From the NCBI GenBank assembly GCA_965205065.1, contig CBDBFT010000001.1, positions 5,828,001 through 5,892,000 on the forward strand: a stretch of 64,000 bases of DNA. Reading direction: 5' to 3'. Source of the DNA: MSPOR6 sp965205065 (GTDB taxonomy: Bacteria > Poribacteria > WGA-4E > WGA-3G). Below, piece by piece: positions 52,549-61,650 of this stretch (position 1 is its first letter; each line of letters begins with the position of its first letter). The notes beneath the pieces were generated by a model. The model worked only from the letters and a program-made list of their open reading frames with translations, had not been told where the DNA came from and did not search any database. A program made the translations under genes and the position numbers.

Positions 52549-52740
52549 CTATTTGTTGGTGTCTTTCCGCTCTAACTTGTTGTATGACCAGATAGTTTTG
52601 AGAATGTCATGTGCTCTGTCTACGTGTTTTAGTATCTCCTTCGGTTCTTTCTCTAAGAACATAAGGTTTTTGACATGACCAAAGATGATTTCTAACTCTT
52701 GTTGAATGTTATCGTCCTGTGTTAAACCGACGTCAGTCAT
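52549..52740 (-). CDS. Small hypothetical protein of the terminal-repeat element
   Basis: 63 residues, helical and charged: DDNIQQELEIIFGHVKNLMF and KEILKHVDRAHDILKTIW. No family recognised. It begins 20 bases after the stop of the 167-residue gene upstream, consistent with one transcript. The ribosome site is weak (AAAATAGATGATAAC). Confidence 0.45.
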   Translation of the reverse strand: MTDVGLTQDDNIQQELEIIFGHVKNLMFLEKEPKEILKHVDRAHDILKTIWSYNKLERKDTNK

Positions 52741-52760
52741 GTTATCATCTATTTTGCCTT

Positions 52761-53264
52761 TTAAGAACGCATCGCGTGATTCGTTGAATAGTTGTCGGTA
52801 TACTCTTCGGGGAATCTTGTGTGAGTGATGTTCAATCGTCGTAATTGGTCTGAGAGTTTTTTACGAATTTGCATGTAGTGATTATCAAGGATCAATTGAT
52901 ATTCAGATAGGTGTTCCTCATGCATTTTTTCTCGTTCCTTTTTCCACACTTTATCATATTCCAGTTTGAATTTCTCAATATAGTCAGCTTCATCTTTCTC
53001 AAATTTGATATGTGAATCGATACCGTACATATTGAAATATCGAGATTTGATTTCATCTATGTTATTCTTGATATATTCATTTCTGCTGAATTGGTATTCT
53101 GATCCAGTAATTTCTTCTTCATAGTTGGGAGGTTGTGGTGGAGCCGGTGGTTTTGGCAGATCGTTTTTAAATTCTTGCATAAATGCCTTAACGACCTCGC
53201 TGGGTTTCATATATGCTGCGAAGCATTTGATGGTAAATTCCTTGTGATTCTCTTGTAATATCAT
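52761..53264 (-). CDS. Hypothetical protein, DUF2280-like N-terminus
   Basis: 167 residues. MILQENHKEFTIKCFAAYMK then PSEVVKAFMQEFKNDL resembles the opening of small phage DUF2280 proteins (cF.tPseVa.aV.eeF), followed by a Pro-rich linker (PKPPAPPQPPNYEEE) and a charged coiled coil (KVWKKEREKMHEEHLSEYQ). Function unknown; a DNA- or phage-linked regulatory role is a guess. ATG follows AGGAGAATATC. Upstream lies a hairpin region of repeated GTCACG, and both are duplicated 245 bp further out. Confidence 0.6.
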   Translation of the reverse strand: MILQENHKEFTIKCFAAYMKPSEVVKAFMQEFKNDLPKPPAPPQPPNYEEEITGSEYQFSRNEYIKNNIDEIKSRYFNMYGIDSHIKFEKDEADYIEKFKLEYDKVWKKEREKMHEEHLSEYQLILDNHYMQIRKKLSDQLRRLNITHTRFPEEYTDNYSTNHAMRS

Positions 53265-53445
53265 GATATTCTCCTATTCAAAAAGTCACGAAAACGTGAC
53301 AAATGTGTCACAGCCGTGACTTTTTGCGAATTGCTTATCCAGTCAATGACTGTAAGGTTTTGTGGCGTGTTTTTTTGACAGATTTAATTTTTTTGTTTTC
53401 AAGAAACGTGACATAATTCTCTCTAAGTTGAAATATGCATAAAAA
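53212..53445. repeat. Direct repeat, copy 1 (start of gene plus leader)
   Basis: About 230 bp containing the first codons of the 167-residue gene, its ribosome site, the GTCACG hairpins and GAATTGCTTATCCAGTCAAT; about 85% like 53458-53720 by eye. One extra A in the AAAACACGCC run relative to copy 2 shifts the upstream small frame. Confidence 0.75.
53275..53330 (-). promoter_or_regulatory. Iterated GTCACG palindromes in the gene leader
   Basis: On the minus strand AAAAAGTCACGGCTGTGACA, then CATTTGTCACGTTTTCGTGA, then CTTTTTGAATAGGAG. The outer arms AAAAAGTCACG/CGTGACTTTTT pair, and GTCACG/CGTGAC inner arms give alternative hairpins just ahead of the ribosome site of the gene at 53264. Either an operator with several half-sites or an RNA attenuator. 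Copy 2 at 53522-53595 has more half-sites. Confidence 0.5.
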
Positions 53446-53457
53446 GTGGGTTGCATA

Positions 53458-53720
53458 TACTCTACGAAGCATTTGACAGCGAATTCCTTGTGATTCTCTC
53501 GTAATATCATGATATTCTCCTATTCATAAAAAGTCACGAAAACGTGACAAATTTGTCACGACTTTGTCACGGCTTTGTCACAGCCGTGACTTTTTGTGAA
53601 TTGCTTATCCAGTCAATGTCAGTAAGGTTTTGTGGCGTGTTTTTTGACAGAGTCAAAAATTTAAAAATCCTTTTTGGTACAAAAATCTCTGCATGTTGAA
53701 ATATGGATGAAAATATTGGC
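53458..53720. repeat. Direct repeat, copy 2 (truncated gene start plus leader)
   Basis: Second copy of the segment at 53212. On the minus strand it encodes MILRENHKEFAVKCFVEYMQ and then runs into the copy 1 leader, so it is a broken paralogue. Its hairpin block carries extra TTGTCACG units (ATTTGTCACGACTTTGTCAC then GGCTTTGTCACAGCCGTGAC). Confidence 0.75.
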
Positions 53721-53767
53721 TTTTTTCTGATATTATGATCATTTATGGACACTTTGTAGAATAGCAT
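53567..53767 (-). CDS. Possible 66-residue small protein
   Basis: MLFYKVSINDHNIRKK onward, ending in the GTCACG hairpin region. AAAAAGGTGTTACA before the ATG and a promoter-like pair at 53821-53849 support expression. No family is recognised and the end falls in a structured leader, so it could be a leader peptide rather than a stable protein. Confidence 0.35.
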   Translation of the reverse strand: MLFYKVSINDHNIRKKPIFSSIFQHAEIFVPKRIFKFLTLSKNTPQNLTDIDWISNSQKVTAVTKP

Positions 53768-53820
53768 TGTAACACCTTTTTACATAAACTAAAAGTAAGT
53801 ATATACATAACTTTATATTT

Positions 53821-53849
53821 ATGATAACATAAATATATAATGTTATCAA
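53821..53849 (-). promoter_or_regulatory. Putative sigma-70-like promoter, copy 1
   Basis: On the minus strand TTGATA, 17 bases, TATCAT, about 50 bases before the small frame starting at 53767. Flanked by AT-rich palindromic sequence. Confidence 0.45.
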
Positions 53850-53996
53850 GTTAATATTGAATAAAATTGAATTATTTTCATTTTTTGATTAAGATTTAAT
53901 TGTATGCGGCATATAGTTATCTGTAGATTGTGAATAATAGTATTGTCAACACCTATTTATATAATGATATCGCAAGAATATATATAACATATATTT

Positions 53997-54025
53997 ATGG
54001 TAACATATATAAAAACAGTTGTCAA
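53997..54025 (-). promoter_or_regulatory. Putative sigma-70-like promoter, copy 2
   Basis: On the minus strand TTGACA, 17 bases, TACCAT. The 100 bp around it resemble those around copy 1, down to the AGGTGTT-GACAAT segment where the start codon has become ATA. It looks like the same leader duplicated. Confidence 0.45.
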
Positions 54026-54344
54026 GTTAAATGTGAAAAAAATGATACATTTTGTGATTTTTTGTTTTGAATTTAATAATTCGCACAATTGGAGGGTCAA
54101 TTTCCGTGTCCATCTATGTAACTGGCGCGTCCATCTATATATCTGGCGCGTAATCCGCGATTCAGACAAATAGAGTGACAAAAACTTTACACACCCGTCC
54201 GATACGCCCTATATCCGTTTCATTGCGTTTGGTGTATAATTTGAAGTTTTTAAAATGACATAATCCTGAATGTAGATTCTTCCTCTTCGTATGAAAGGGT
54301 GTGTAAAGTTTTTGTCACTTAATAGAAGTCATAGCGAGTAACAT

Positions 54345-54887
54345 CTAAGAGTTGTTAAAAGTCACACGAAAATTTATCATTGAATATGCTAAATTACGAA
54401 AACCTAAACGGGTTTCTTTGAGTTTGTCGTAGCTAAGTGCGAGTCTCCGATAGGTATCTTGCCACCCGAAAGTTCGCTCTACTTTATATCGTTCTTTGTA
54501 TAAATCTTTTCTAAACCACCGAAACTTGCGAGCGATAGCGATAGGTTCTTTAGTATTCCGTTTGTTCGGATAGATCACTGGGATCAGACCTTGTTCTTTG
54601 ATAATCTTATGGTTCAACTTGGAATCAAAACCGGAATCCAGCGTTAGAGCGGAACTCTCAAGTTCCATTCCAATGCGATCACTGAAGGAGATGAATTCGG
54701 ACAATGCTTCAGGCAAAAGTGTTGTATCATGTTTGTTCACCGGACTGACAGTTATCGGACCAATGACGAACCCTTTATTGTCGGTGATAGTCAACTCTTT
54801 TTCACCTTTTTGATGTTTGTGTCCTGAGTAACCGGTGCCATTCCCCCTTTTTTTACGACGGTGTTTGAACCATCGCCATGTAAACAA
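54345..54887 (-). CDS. IS5-type transposase, second frame (catalytic part)
   Basis: Contains the second Asp (ALTLDSGFDSKLNHK) and the Glu (RYKVERTFGWQDTYR) of a DDE transposase of the IS5/IS427 kind. It has no own start; it is reached from the upstream frame by a -1 shift at A7 (positions 54848-54854), giving VVKKRGNGTGYSGHK and about 301 residues in total. The homologue at 7002 lacks the N-terminal half. Confidence 0.85.
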   Translation of the reverse strand: MFTWRWFKHRRKKRGNGTGYSGHKHQKGEKELTITDNKGFVIGPITVSPVNKHDTTLLPEALSEFISFSDRIGMELESSALTLDSGFDSKLNHKIIKEQGLIPVIYPNKRNTKEPIAIARKFRWFRKDLYKERYKVERTFGWQDTYRRLALSYDKLKETRLGFRNLAYSMINFRVTFNNS

Positions 54888-55246
54888 GATGTGTCAAGTT
54901 GATCAGTATCAAGAAGATGTTCAACAGATGCTTCAAATAACTTCTCATAAGAACCATCTTTTGACCACCGATTATGCCATTTGTAGACATTAGACCAATG
55001 GATTTCGTTACGCCGTGGCCGGAGTTGATTCCATTGTATACCTGTATGTAAAACATAGAGGATGTAATTAAATGTCTTATATGAAGATACTTTAGGTTTT
55101 GGACCTTTCTTCCTTGTTGACAAATGAGGTTTAATATACCGGTTAAAAAACTTAAGGGAAACTTGTTTCGGAAGACTACTAAAATTCAGTTGTTTTTCAT
55201 TTGTGTCAGTCATAAGAGAACCTCTCATAAAAAATAGGACATACAT
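54791..55246 (-). CDS. IS5-type transposase, first frame
   Basis: 151 residues; the likely start is MTDTNEKQLNF, ATG 55213, which follows AGAGGTTCTCTT. Contains a DUF4096-like N-terminal DNA-binding region (KTFNYILYVLHTGIQWNQL, WSNVYKWHNRWSKDGSYEKL) and the first Asp in CLHGDGSNT. It ends shortly after the GTA-AAA-AAA-GGG slip site; frameshifting there yields the fusion enzyme. Confidence 0.85.
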   Translation of the reverse strand: MYVLFFMRGSLMTDTNEKQLNFSSLPKQVSLKFFNRYIKPHLSTRKKGPKPKVSSYKTFNYILYVLHTGIQWNQLRPRRNEIHWSNVYKWHNRWSKDGSYEKLFEASVEHLLDTDQLDTSCLHGDGSNTVVKKGGMAPVTQDTNIKKVKKS

Positions 55247-55486
55247 TTAAACTTATATATCTTTATTGGCTCAGGTATGGAATAAGTGTCAATAGAATAC
55301 TTAAACCCCCATGTCCATTGACTTCAATGAAAATGTTTGCACTCAAATTATGCATCAACGATCTTTATTTTACCATATTTATAGGTTTTACTCAATATGA
55401 CTTCATATAAAAAGGAACGCTAAACCCTTGCTCCAGCGGAGCAATATATCTATAGAAAAAGGATTGTCAACGGGGCTGCACTCCAG
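55247..55486. other. Upstream end of the IS5-type element and flank
   Basis: GGCTCAGGTATGGAATAAGT ... CCCCCATGTCCATTGACTTC matches the 95-bp MITE at 5844, so the IS terminus is probably near 55265. Further on, a short palindrome TTGCTCCAGCGGAGCAA stands at about 55428. No gene. Confidence 0.5.
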
Positions 55487-55601
55487 ATGAAGATTAAATA
55501 AATAATCAGGTAATTCTGATATGACTCATCGTAGGAGTAAGGTTTCGTAGGGGCGGGGTTTCCCCGCCCGCGTATTACCCAATTAATAACTTAATCTTCA
55601 T
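55487..55601. mobile_element. MITE-1 copy c, in a palindrome centre
   Basis: 115 bp, near-identical to the copies at 841 and 1004. It too sits between palindromic flanks, GCACTCC-AG on the left and GC-GGAGTGC on the right, a different palindrome from the one at 742. Confidence 0.75.
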
Positions 55602-55789
55602 GCGGAGTGCTATGTACATAACGGACGCGTAAAGGTTTTGGTGTTTAACTGTCAGAATCGCCGATTATCACGCCAGGTACATAGATGGGCACGGATTGCT
55701 CGGATTGTTGAGTTTGTGTATCAAGGTGCTATTCACAAGGGATGTCTTCTTCTGAATCATTTGCTAATTACCTGACCTTCACCAAGAAG

Positions 55790-55906
55790 AGACATTCTCT
55801 TAGATTGTGCCAGTTGTAGCACATTCTTCCAGATTGTGCTTCTTTGTAACCAAAAATGTAATACTTCACCGTAGCACATTCTTCCAGATTGTGCTTCTTT
55901 GTAGCC
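55790..55906. repeat. AGCACATT..AGATTGTGCT hairpin tags
   Basis: Two copies of GTAGCACATTCTTCCAGATT-GTGCTTCTTTGTA 60 bp apart, with half a copy before them. The same tag type heads each unit of the array at 37071. The rest of 55602-56152 is repeat-derived, with no gene seen. Confidence 0.65.
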
Positions 55907-56152
55907 GATCTAAGTCATATAACGATCCAGAACCCCTTCTGTACCTTCAGGGTCCCCCCACGTAATTCGCGATTCAGACAAAAAACGGTGAACAATTAAT
56001 TTACACACCCATCAAAATACGTTGACACTCACTGCAGAATTCGGTAAGATACTATCTGAAAGCATTACCAGAAATCCACAACGTGACCAAAACCCGATAA
56101 ACTACATACAGAGATCACGCAGCAATAAAGCATAGACACGAAAGGAACATAT

Positions 56153-59100
56153 ATGTCAGAAGGAATACAAGATTATCTATTTAGCCCAAGCGAATACACC
56201 GATCCCGGATTCCAGGGAACACTTGACTATATCCGTGAGGTTGCCACGTCAGAACGTAAAAAAGGCGATCTTTTTGAGCGGTTGATGCGAAAATATTTCA
56301 CCGAAGACCCCGACTATAAAGACCAATTTTCCGAAGTCTATCTCTGGAAACAGTGGTCACAACTTAGAACAGAATTTGATGGCACCGACATAGGTGTTGA
56401 CCTTGTTGGTAAAAAACATGATGGCGGATTTTGTGCTATTCAGTGTAAATGCTATGCACCAGAGACTCGGATTTCAAAGGGTGATCTCGATTCATTTCTC
56501 TCTACTGCCGCGTCACCCGCTTTTACTGATAATACTCGGATTCTTGTAAATACGGGTGGTGAGTTAGGACCAAACGCGCTTAGATTAGTAGAACCATTAG
56601 GCGATAAATTTCGCGTAATTCGTTTCAGTGATCTTGAAAGCAGCCCGTTTGAATGGCCCGACCTAAGTCTACAAGAACCCGAAGCACTCACCTATAAGCA
56701 GAAACGATTCAATCTGAAGGACCACCAAAGAGAAGCATTTGATGATGTTGTCAGCGGATTCAGAACATCAGACCGAGGCAAACTGATTATGGCATGTGGC
56801 ACAGGAAAAACGTTTACCGCACTCCGAATCGCCGAGGAAATTGCAGGACTTGAAGGTAGAGTCCTATATCTCGTTCCATCTATCAGTTTGCTATCGCAAG
56901 CGATGCGTGAATGGTCAGACCAACGCGGAATAGACCATAGTTACATCGGTATCTGCTCCGATAAACGCGCAGGAGACACAGCAGAGGACACATCCATTCA
57001 GGAACTCAAAATACCTGTCACCACAGACCCATTATCAATTACGCAGTCATTGCAGAATACCGATACAAAGAAAATGACCGTCGTTTTCTGTACCTATCAG
57101 TCGCTCCCTCTTATAGAAAAAGCACAAGCTGCAGGTGCACCACAATTTGATATTGTCTTTTGCGATGAAGCACATAGAACAACTGGTGCTGATAGACCTA
57201 ACGACAAAACCTCACCATTTGTCCTTGTCCACGATGCAAATCGAATTCACGCCAGTAAACGCCTCTATATGACTGCCACCCCAAAACTTTATACCGAAAG
57301 CGTAAAAACAAAGGCAGCAAACTATAACGTTGATGTGTTCTCTATGGACGACGAAGAAAAATTTGGACCCCAATTTCACAGGCTCCCCTTCTCCAAAGCC
57401 GTTGAGATTGGTCAACTTTCCGATTACAAAGTAGCCATATTCGGTATCTCTGAAAATGAGGTCAATTCGGCACTGGGTGGTGATACCGGTAAATACGGGA
57501 ACGAAATCAACATAAACGATGCAACACAAATTATCGGATGTTGGCGTGCATTACAAAATCCTGAAAATAAGGAAAAAGATGACGAAACACTCAGACCTTT
57601 GAGACGCGTTATAACATTTACAAACAGAATTGACGAGTCAAAGGCTCTGGAACACTATTGGAATGACGTTGTTGCAGATGCAATTGAAAAACTACCGGAA
57701 GATGAAATCCCCGCCAATTTTGTATGTGAAACCAAACACGTTGATGGAACAGACCACGCGCTAAATAGAAAGGCACGACTTGATTGGCTAAAGGGGGACA
57801 ATGAGGGTGTTTGCCGTATCCTCTCCAACGCACGGTGCCTCTCAGAAGGTATTGATGTGCCTGCCCTTGATGCCGTAATTTTCTATAGACCTCGAAAATC
57901 CCATATTGATGTTGTCCAAGCCGTTGGCCGCGTCATGCGCAGGGCACCCGGCAAGCAATTCGGTTATGTCATATTGCCTGTTGCAATCCCCGCAGATAGA
58001 GACCCCACCGAAGCCCTTAATGACAATGAAAGATTTTCTAATGTTTGGAGTGTTCTAAACGCCTTACGTTCACACGATGACAGGTTTGATGCTAAAATCA
58101 ACAGTATTGACCTAAATAAAGAACTCCCTGATTCTATTGTCATTGGCGGCAGAAGAGGTGGGGCAGCCGATTGGGTTGGTGAACAACTCCCACTCTTGCC
58201 AATTGAAATCCCTGTTGAGGCGATACTCCCAAAAATCGTAGAGAAGTGTGGTGACAAAAAATACTGGGAGAACTGGGCAAAAGAGGTTGCAGAAATTTTT
58301 GACAGAATCGTTACCCGAATTGAAAATCTATTGGATGATCCTGAAAACGCTAAGTTGGCTAAACGATTTGACCAGTTCCATACCGAATTGAAAAAGACAA
58401 TTAACACGTCCATTACGCGCGAAAACGCCATTGATATGGTTGCACAGCACATGATAACACATCCCGTTTTTGATGCACTCTTTGAAGACTATGACTTTTC
58501 ATCTCGGAACCCAGTCGCAAAGGCACTAAATAATCTGGAGAAAAGATTTGTAAAATTTGGACTTGATACCGAAATCCGAGAATTGAAAGGTTTCTATGAT
58601 AGCGTCCGAACACGTGTCAGCGGTGTCAAGACAAGCGAAGGACGGCAACAGGTCTTATCGGACCTCTATGAACAGTTTTTCAAAAAAGCACTGAAAAAAG
58701 AGGCAGACCGCCTCGGTATCGCCTACACACCGATTCCGCTTGTTGACTTTATCCTACATAGTGTCAACGACATATTGAAAGATGAATTTGGAAAAAGTTT
58801 ATCTGATGAAAATGTTCATATATTAGACCCATTCACAGGCACCGGTACATTCCTTGTTCAACTGTTACAATCTGGACTCATCCGACCTGCAGATCTTGAA
58901 CGGAAATACCGCGAGGAACTCCACGCAAACGAGATTCTCTTACTTGCCTACTACATTGCCTCTGTCAACATTGAAGAAGCATTCCGCGGACAGTTCGGAG
59001 GAGATAGCGGTTACAAACCATTTGAGGGTATTATTCTAACGGATACCTTCAATCTAAACAAACCCGAAGGACCAACACTTTTCCCGAAAGACCGTATGGC

Positions 59101-61000
59101 AGAAAACAACGAACGTGCCGAGCACCAACAGAAACTTCAGATTCAAGTCATTATTGGCAATCCTCCTTGGTCAGCAGGACAGAAGATAGCAACAGACGAC
59201 AATCCAAACGTGGAATATCCTGAACTTAAAACACGTATCAGTGAGACGTATGCAGTGCGCACCAACACAACGCTTAAAAGGTATCTCTACGATACATATA
59301 AGATGGCGATCCGGTGGGCATCCGACAGGATTGGTGAACATGGGATTATTGCCTTTGTCACCCCGGCATCATGGATTGAGGGAGACGCTGAAACAGGAAT
59401 GCGAGCATGTTTAGAAGAAGAATTCAGTTCAATTTATGTCCTGAATCTACTCGGGAATGCAAGAATACACGGAGAGAAAGGGCGTTACCAAGGTGGTGGA
59501 GTCTTTGGTAATGCTACCCAGTCCCCCGTTGCCATTACCATTTTAGTCAAGAATCACAATACAAAGCGTAGTGAATATAGCATTAACTATCGAGATATAG
59601 GAGGTGAGCTTAGAGGTGAGAAAAAACTGGGAGAATTGAAAGAGACAGTTTCAATATCAGGATTCAGCGATTGGCAGCTGGTCAAACCTAATAAGTATCA
59701 TGAATGGATTGAACAACGTAGTGATGCATTTACGGAATTCTATCCACTCGGCACAAAGGAGTCTAAAGCCGGAAAAACTGATGACGCTATATTCCGACTA
59801 TACTCACTTGGTTGGGCAACAAATCGAGATGCTTATGTCTACAATTTCTCGCGCGATATCCTCTTGGAAAAAGCGATACTGATGACGGAGGATTACCTCA
59901 CCGCACTTTCAGAATTTGAAACAACACTCAAAGCAACTCCTGAACTATTATCGAATAAAAATGCATTAAAGGCTGTCGTATTGAAGATAACACAACGGCA
60001 CAGTTCAAATATCAAGTGGAATAATGAACTCATGAACGATTTGATGCGAAAGAAAAAGACAGAGTTTGATAATAATTATGTCCGAACTGTTATGTACCGC
60101 CCATTCGTTGCTACTAATTGCTATGCCGACTACACGTTTATACACCGCAAGTACCAGATGGATCGAATTTTCCCAAACAGTTCAAGTGAAAACCGTGTAA
60201 TATGCTTTCCCAACAAGGGAGCAAGGGTTCCATTTTCTGTACTGATTACTGATACTATGCTAGACCTCAATCTATTTGATTCTGGCTCACAATGTTTCCC
60301 GTTATATCAATATTCAGTGAATGCCAATGCGTTAACAAGCACATTTAACAGGACTGATGATCCACCGAAACGTATTGACAACATTTCAGATACAGCATTG
60401 CATTCCTTCCATGAACACTACCGAGACAACACTATTTCAAAGAATGACATCTTCAACTATGTTTACGGTATCCTACATGCACCGAGTTACCGAGAGCAGT
60501 TTGCCAACGATTTATCAAAAATGTTCCCTCATATCCCTTATGCTCCAGACTTCCGCGCCTTTTCAGATGCTGGCAAAGCACTTGCAGAGCTTCATCTCAA
60601 TTATGAGTCGTGTGAACGGTATCCACATCTTAAAGTCGCACCTCGTAAATTGGACCTCTTTTGGGAAGAAAAACCTGAACATTTCTTGTTAGGGACGAAA
60701 CCAATGAAATACAAGGATAAAGACACGAAAGACACGCTATTCATCAATGATCACGTGCAAATAGAAGGTATTCCAGAAGAAGCACATCGTTATGTCGTTG
60801 ACGGCAGGACACCCTTGGAATGGTTTATAAATCGTTACAAAATTACGCCACCAGAAAAGAATAACGGCATTTTAAATGATGCGAATGGTTGGTTTGAAAA
60901 TCCACGTGATTTGGTCACGGCAATTGAGCGTATTGTTTATGTTAGTGTGGAGTCTGTAAGGATTATTGATAACTTACCTGATGAGATAACAGATGGGTAG
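56153..61000 (+). CDS. Type ISP restriction-modification enzyme, single chain
   Basis: 1615 residues, in the order known for LlaGI/LlaBIII enzymes. Residues 1-170: Mrr-like PD-(D/E)XK nuclease (GTDIGVDLVGK with D83, AIQCKCY with K99). About 190-600: SF2 translocase, Walker A ACGTGKT near 216 and Walker B CDEAHR near 338, SEGIDVPALDAVIF and QAVGRVMRRAPG. About 600-850: helical coupler. About 850-1150: N6-adenine methyltransferase with DPFTGTGTFLVQLL (892) and NPPWSA (1003). The rest: target recognition domain. One protein both methylates and, on unmodified head-to-head sites, translocates and cuts. All motifs are intact. ATG follows GAAAGGAACATAT. Confidence 0.95.
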   Translation: MSEGIQDYLFSPSEYTDPGFQGTLDYIREVATSERKKGDLFERLMRKYFTEDPDYKDQFSEVYLWKQWSQLRTEFDGTDIGVDLVGKKHDGGFCAIQCKCYAPETRISKGDLDSFLSTAASPAFTDNTRILVNTGGELGPNALRLVEPLGDKFRVIRFSDLESSPFEWPDLSLQEPEALTYKQKRFNLKDHQREAFDDVVSGFRTSDRGKLIMACGTGKTFTALRIAEEIAGLEGRVLYLVPSISLLSQAMREWSDQRGIDHSYIGICSDKRAGDTAEDTSIQELKIPVTTDPLSITQSLQNTDTKKMTVVFCTYQSLPLIEKAQAAGAPQFDIVFCDEAHRTTGADRPNDKTSPFVLVHDANRIHASKRLYMTATPKLYTESVKTKAANYNVDVFSMDDEEKFGPQFHRLPFSKAVEIGQLSDYKVAIFGISENEVNSALGGDTGKYGNEININDATQIIGCWRALQNPENKEKDDETLRPLRRVITFTNRIDESKALEHYWNDVVADAIEKLPEDEIPANFVCETKHVDGTDHALNRKARLDWLKGDNEGVCRILSNARCLSEGIDVPALDAVIFYRPRKSHIDVVQAVGRVMRRAPGKQFGYVILPVAIPADRDPTEALNDNERFSNVWSVLNALRSHDDRFDAKINSIDLNKELPDSIVIGGRRGGAADWVGEQLPLLPIEIPVEAILPKIVEKCGDKKYWENWAKEVAEIFDRIVTRIENLLDDPENAKLAKRFDQFHTELKKTINTSITRENAIDMVAQHMITHPVFDALFEDYDFSSRNPVAKALNNLEKRFVKFGLDTEIRELKGFYDSVRTRVSGVKTSEGRQQVLSDLYEQFFKKALKKEADRLGIAYTPIPLVDFILHSVNDILKDEFGKSLSDENVHILDPFTGTGTFLVQLLQSGLIRPADLERKYREELHANEILLLAYYIASVNIEEAFRGQFGGDSGYKPFEGIILTDTFNLNKPEGPTLFPKDRMAENNERAEHQQKLQIQVIIGNPPWSAGQKIATDDNPNVEYPELKTRISETYAVRTNTTLKRYLYDTYKMAIRWASDRIGEHGIIAFVTPASWIEGDAETGMRACLEEEFSSIYVLNLLGNARIHGEKGRYQGGGVFGNATQSPVAITILVKNHNTKRSEYSINYRDIGGELRGEKKLGELKETVSISGFSDWQLVKPNKYHEWIEQRSDAFTEFYPLGTKESKAGKTDDAIFRLYSLGWATNRDAYVYNFSRDILLEKAILMTEDYLTALSEFETTLKATPELLSNKNALKAVVLKITQRHSSNIKWNNELMNDLMRKKKTEFDNNYVRTVMYRPFVATNCYADYTFIHRKYQMDRIFPNSSSENRVICFPNKGARVPFSVLITDTMLDLNLFDSGSQCFPLYQYSVNANALTSTFNRTDDPPKRIDNISDTALHSFHEHYRDNTISKNDIFNYVYGILHAPSYREQFANDLSKMFPHIPYAPDFRAFSDAGKALAELHLNYESCERYPHLKVAPRKLDLFWEEKPEHFLLGTKPMKYKDKDTKDTLFINDHVQIEGIPEEAHRYVVDGRTPLEWFINRYKITPPEKNNGILNDANGWFENPRDLVTAIERIVYVSVESVRIIDNLPDEITDG

Positions 61001-61053
61001 AAAGTAATAATATATCTTAATAGTGATAGTTAAATTAACACAAAGGAGCAAAA

Positions 61054-61650
61054 ATGTTGCCAGATTTTCTGAAAACAAAAGAAAAAATACAAAAGATGCT
61101 GGATTATACTTATAGACAAGCGATTTCAGGGCATCTAGGACCGATTGCCGGTGTTCCTAAATCAATCCTTTTTGAAGGAAATAAATCCATCGTGAACCAT
61201 GAAGATGGTTCTGTTTCAGAAACAAAACCTGAAGAAATTAGTATTAAGTTGCAAATCAATTTGGCAGAAGTTGAGACAATGAACCATGAAAAAGTTCTTG
61301 AGAAAATTGACCAATTTGCAAGCATAATGGCTGAAAAACATGCAAAATTATTTTATGCAAAAGTTGACGAAACAGTCGAAGAAGCTGGCAATGTGGTCTC
61401 CGCTGATGGAAAACCATTTTCAATGGATCTATTTTTTGAAGTGTTAGAGAAAATTCCCAGAGATTTTGATGAAGAAGGCAACCCAAGTGAGTTAATGTGT
61501 CCTGTAAACCCTAAGCTTTTTCCTTCAGTCGCAAAAGTTATTGAACAAGCCAAGACTGATCCTGAAATGGACAAACGTATTAACGATATTATGGAACGAA
61601 AAAGGGAGGAATGGCGTGTTAGAGAGAGTAATCGAAAATTGGTTGGATAA
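61054..61650 (+). CDS. Unknown protein following the Type ISP gene
   Basis: 198 residues, no signal peptide or membrane segment. It opens FLKTKEKIQKMLDYTYRQAI and has HEDGSVSETKPEEISIKLQI, FASIMAEKHAKLFYAKVDE and a charged helical end (RINDIMERKREEWRVRESNR). I recognise no family. ATG follows AAAGGAGCAAAA; the gene begins 54 bp after the restriction gene and overlaps the next one by 35 bp, so all are probably one operon. Its conserved-looking, well-initiated frame suggests an accessory of the defence locus, which is inference. Confidence 0.7.
   Translation: MLPDFLKTKEKIQKMLDYTYRQAISGHLGPIAGVPKSILFEGNKSIVNHEDGSVSETKPEEISIKLQINLAEVETMNHEKVLEKIDQFASIMAEKHAKLFYAKVDETVEEAGNVVSADGKPFSMDLFFEVLEKIPRDFDEEGNPSELMCPVNPKLFPSVAKVIEQAKTDPEMDKRINDIMERKREEWRVRESNRKLVG

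Larger units (their letters stand above)
52162..54196. mobile_element. 2-kb element with 22-bp terminal inverted repeats, small-gene cargo
   Basis: Left end GGGTGTGTAAAGTTTTTGTC(AC) at 52162 and right end (GT)GACAAAAACTTTACACACCC at 54175-54196 are inverse. The right inner end CGCGATTCAGACAAATAGAG is shared with the elements at 36888 and 54297. Cargo: a MITE, a palindrome, two small genes and duplicated regulatory segments; no transposase. Right flank to the next element is 100 bp. Confidence 0.7.
54297..56010. mobile_element. Terminal-repeat element carrying an IS5-type IS and a MITE
   Basis: Left end GGGTGTGTAAAGTTTTTGTC at 54297 and a diverged right end (AATTAATTTACACACCC, 55994-56010) preceded by the shared CGCGATTCAGACAAA sequence. 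Inside are a two-frame IS5-type transposase, MITE-1 copy c and two AGCACATT..AGATTGTGCT hairpins. Whether the transposase mobilises the outer ends or merely inserted inside is not clear. Confidence 0.55.

Noticed and set aside
53957..54181. 74-residue minus-strand frame
   Set aside because: Reads through the terminal repeat and promoter-like AT-rich DNA; composition is not protein-like.
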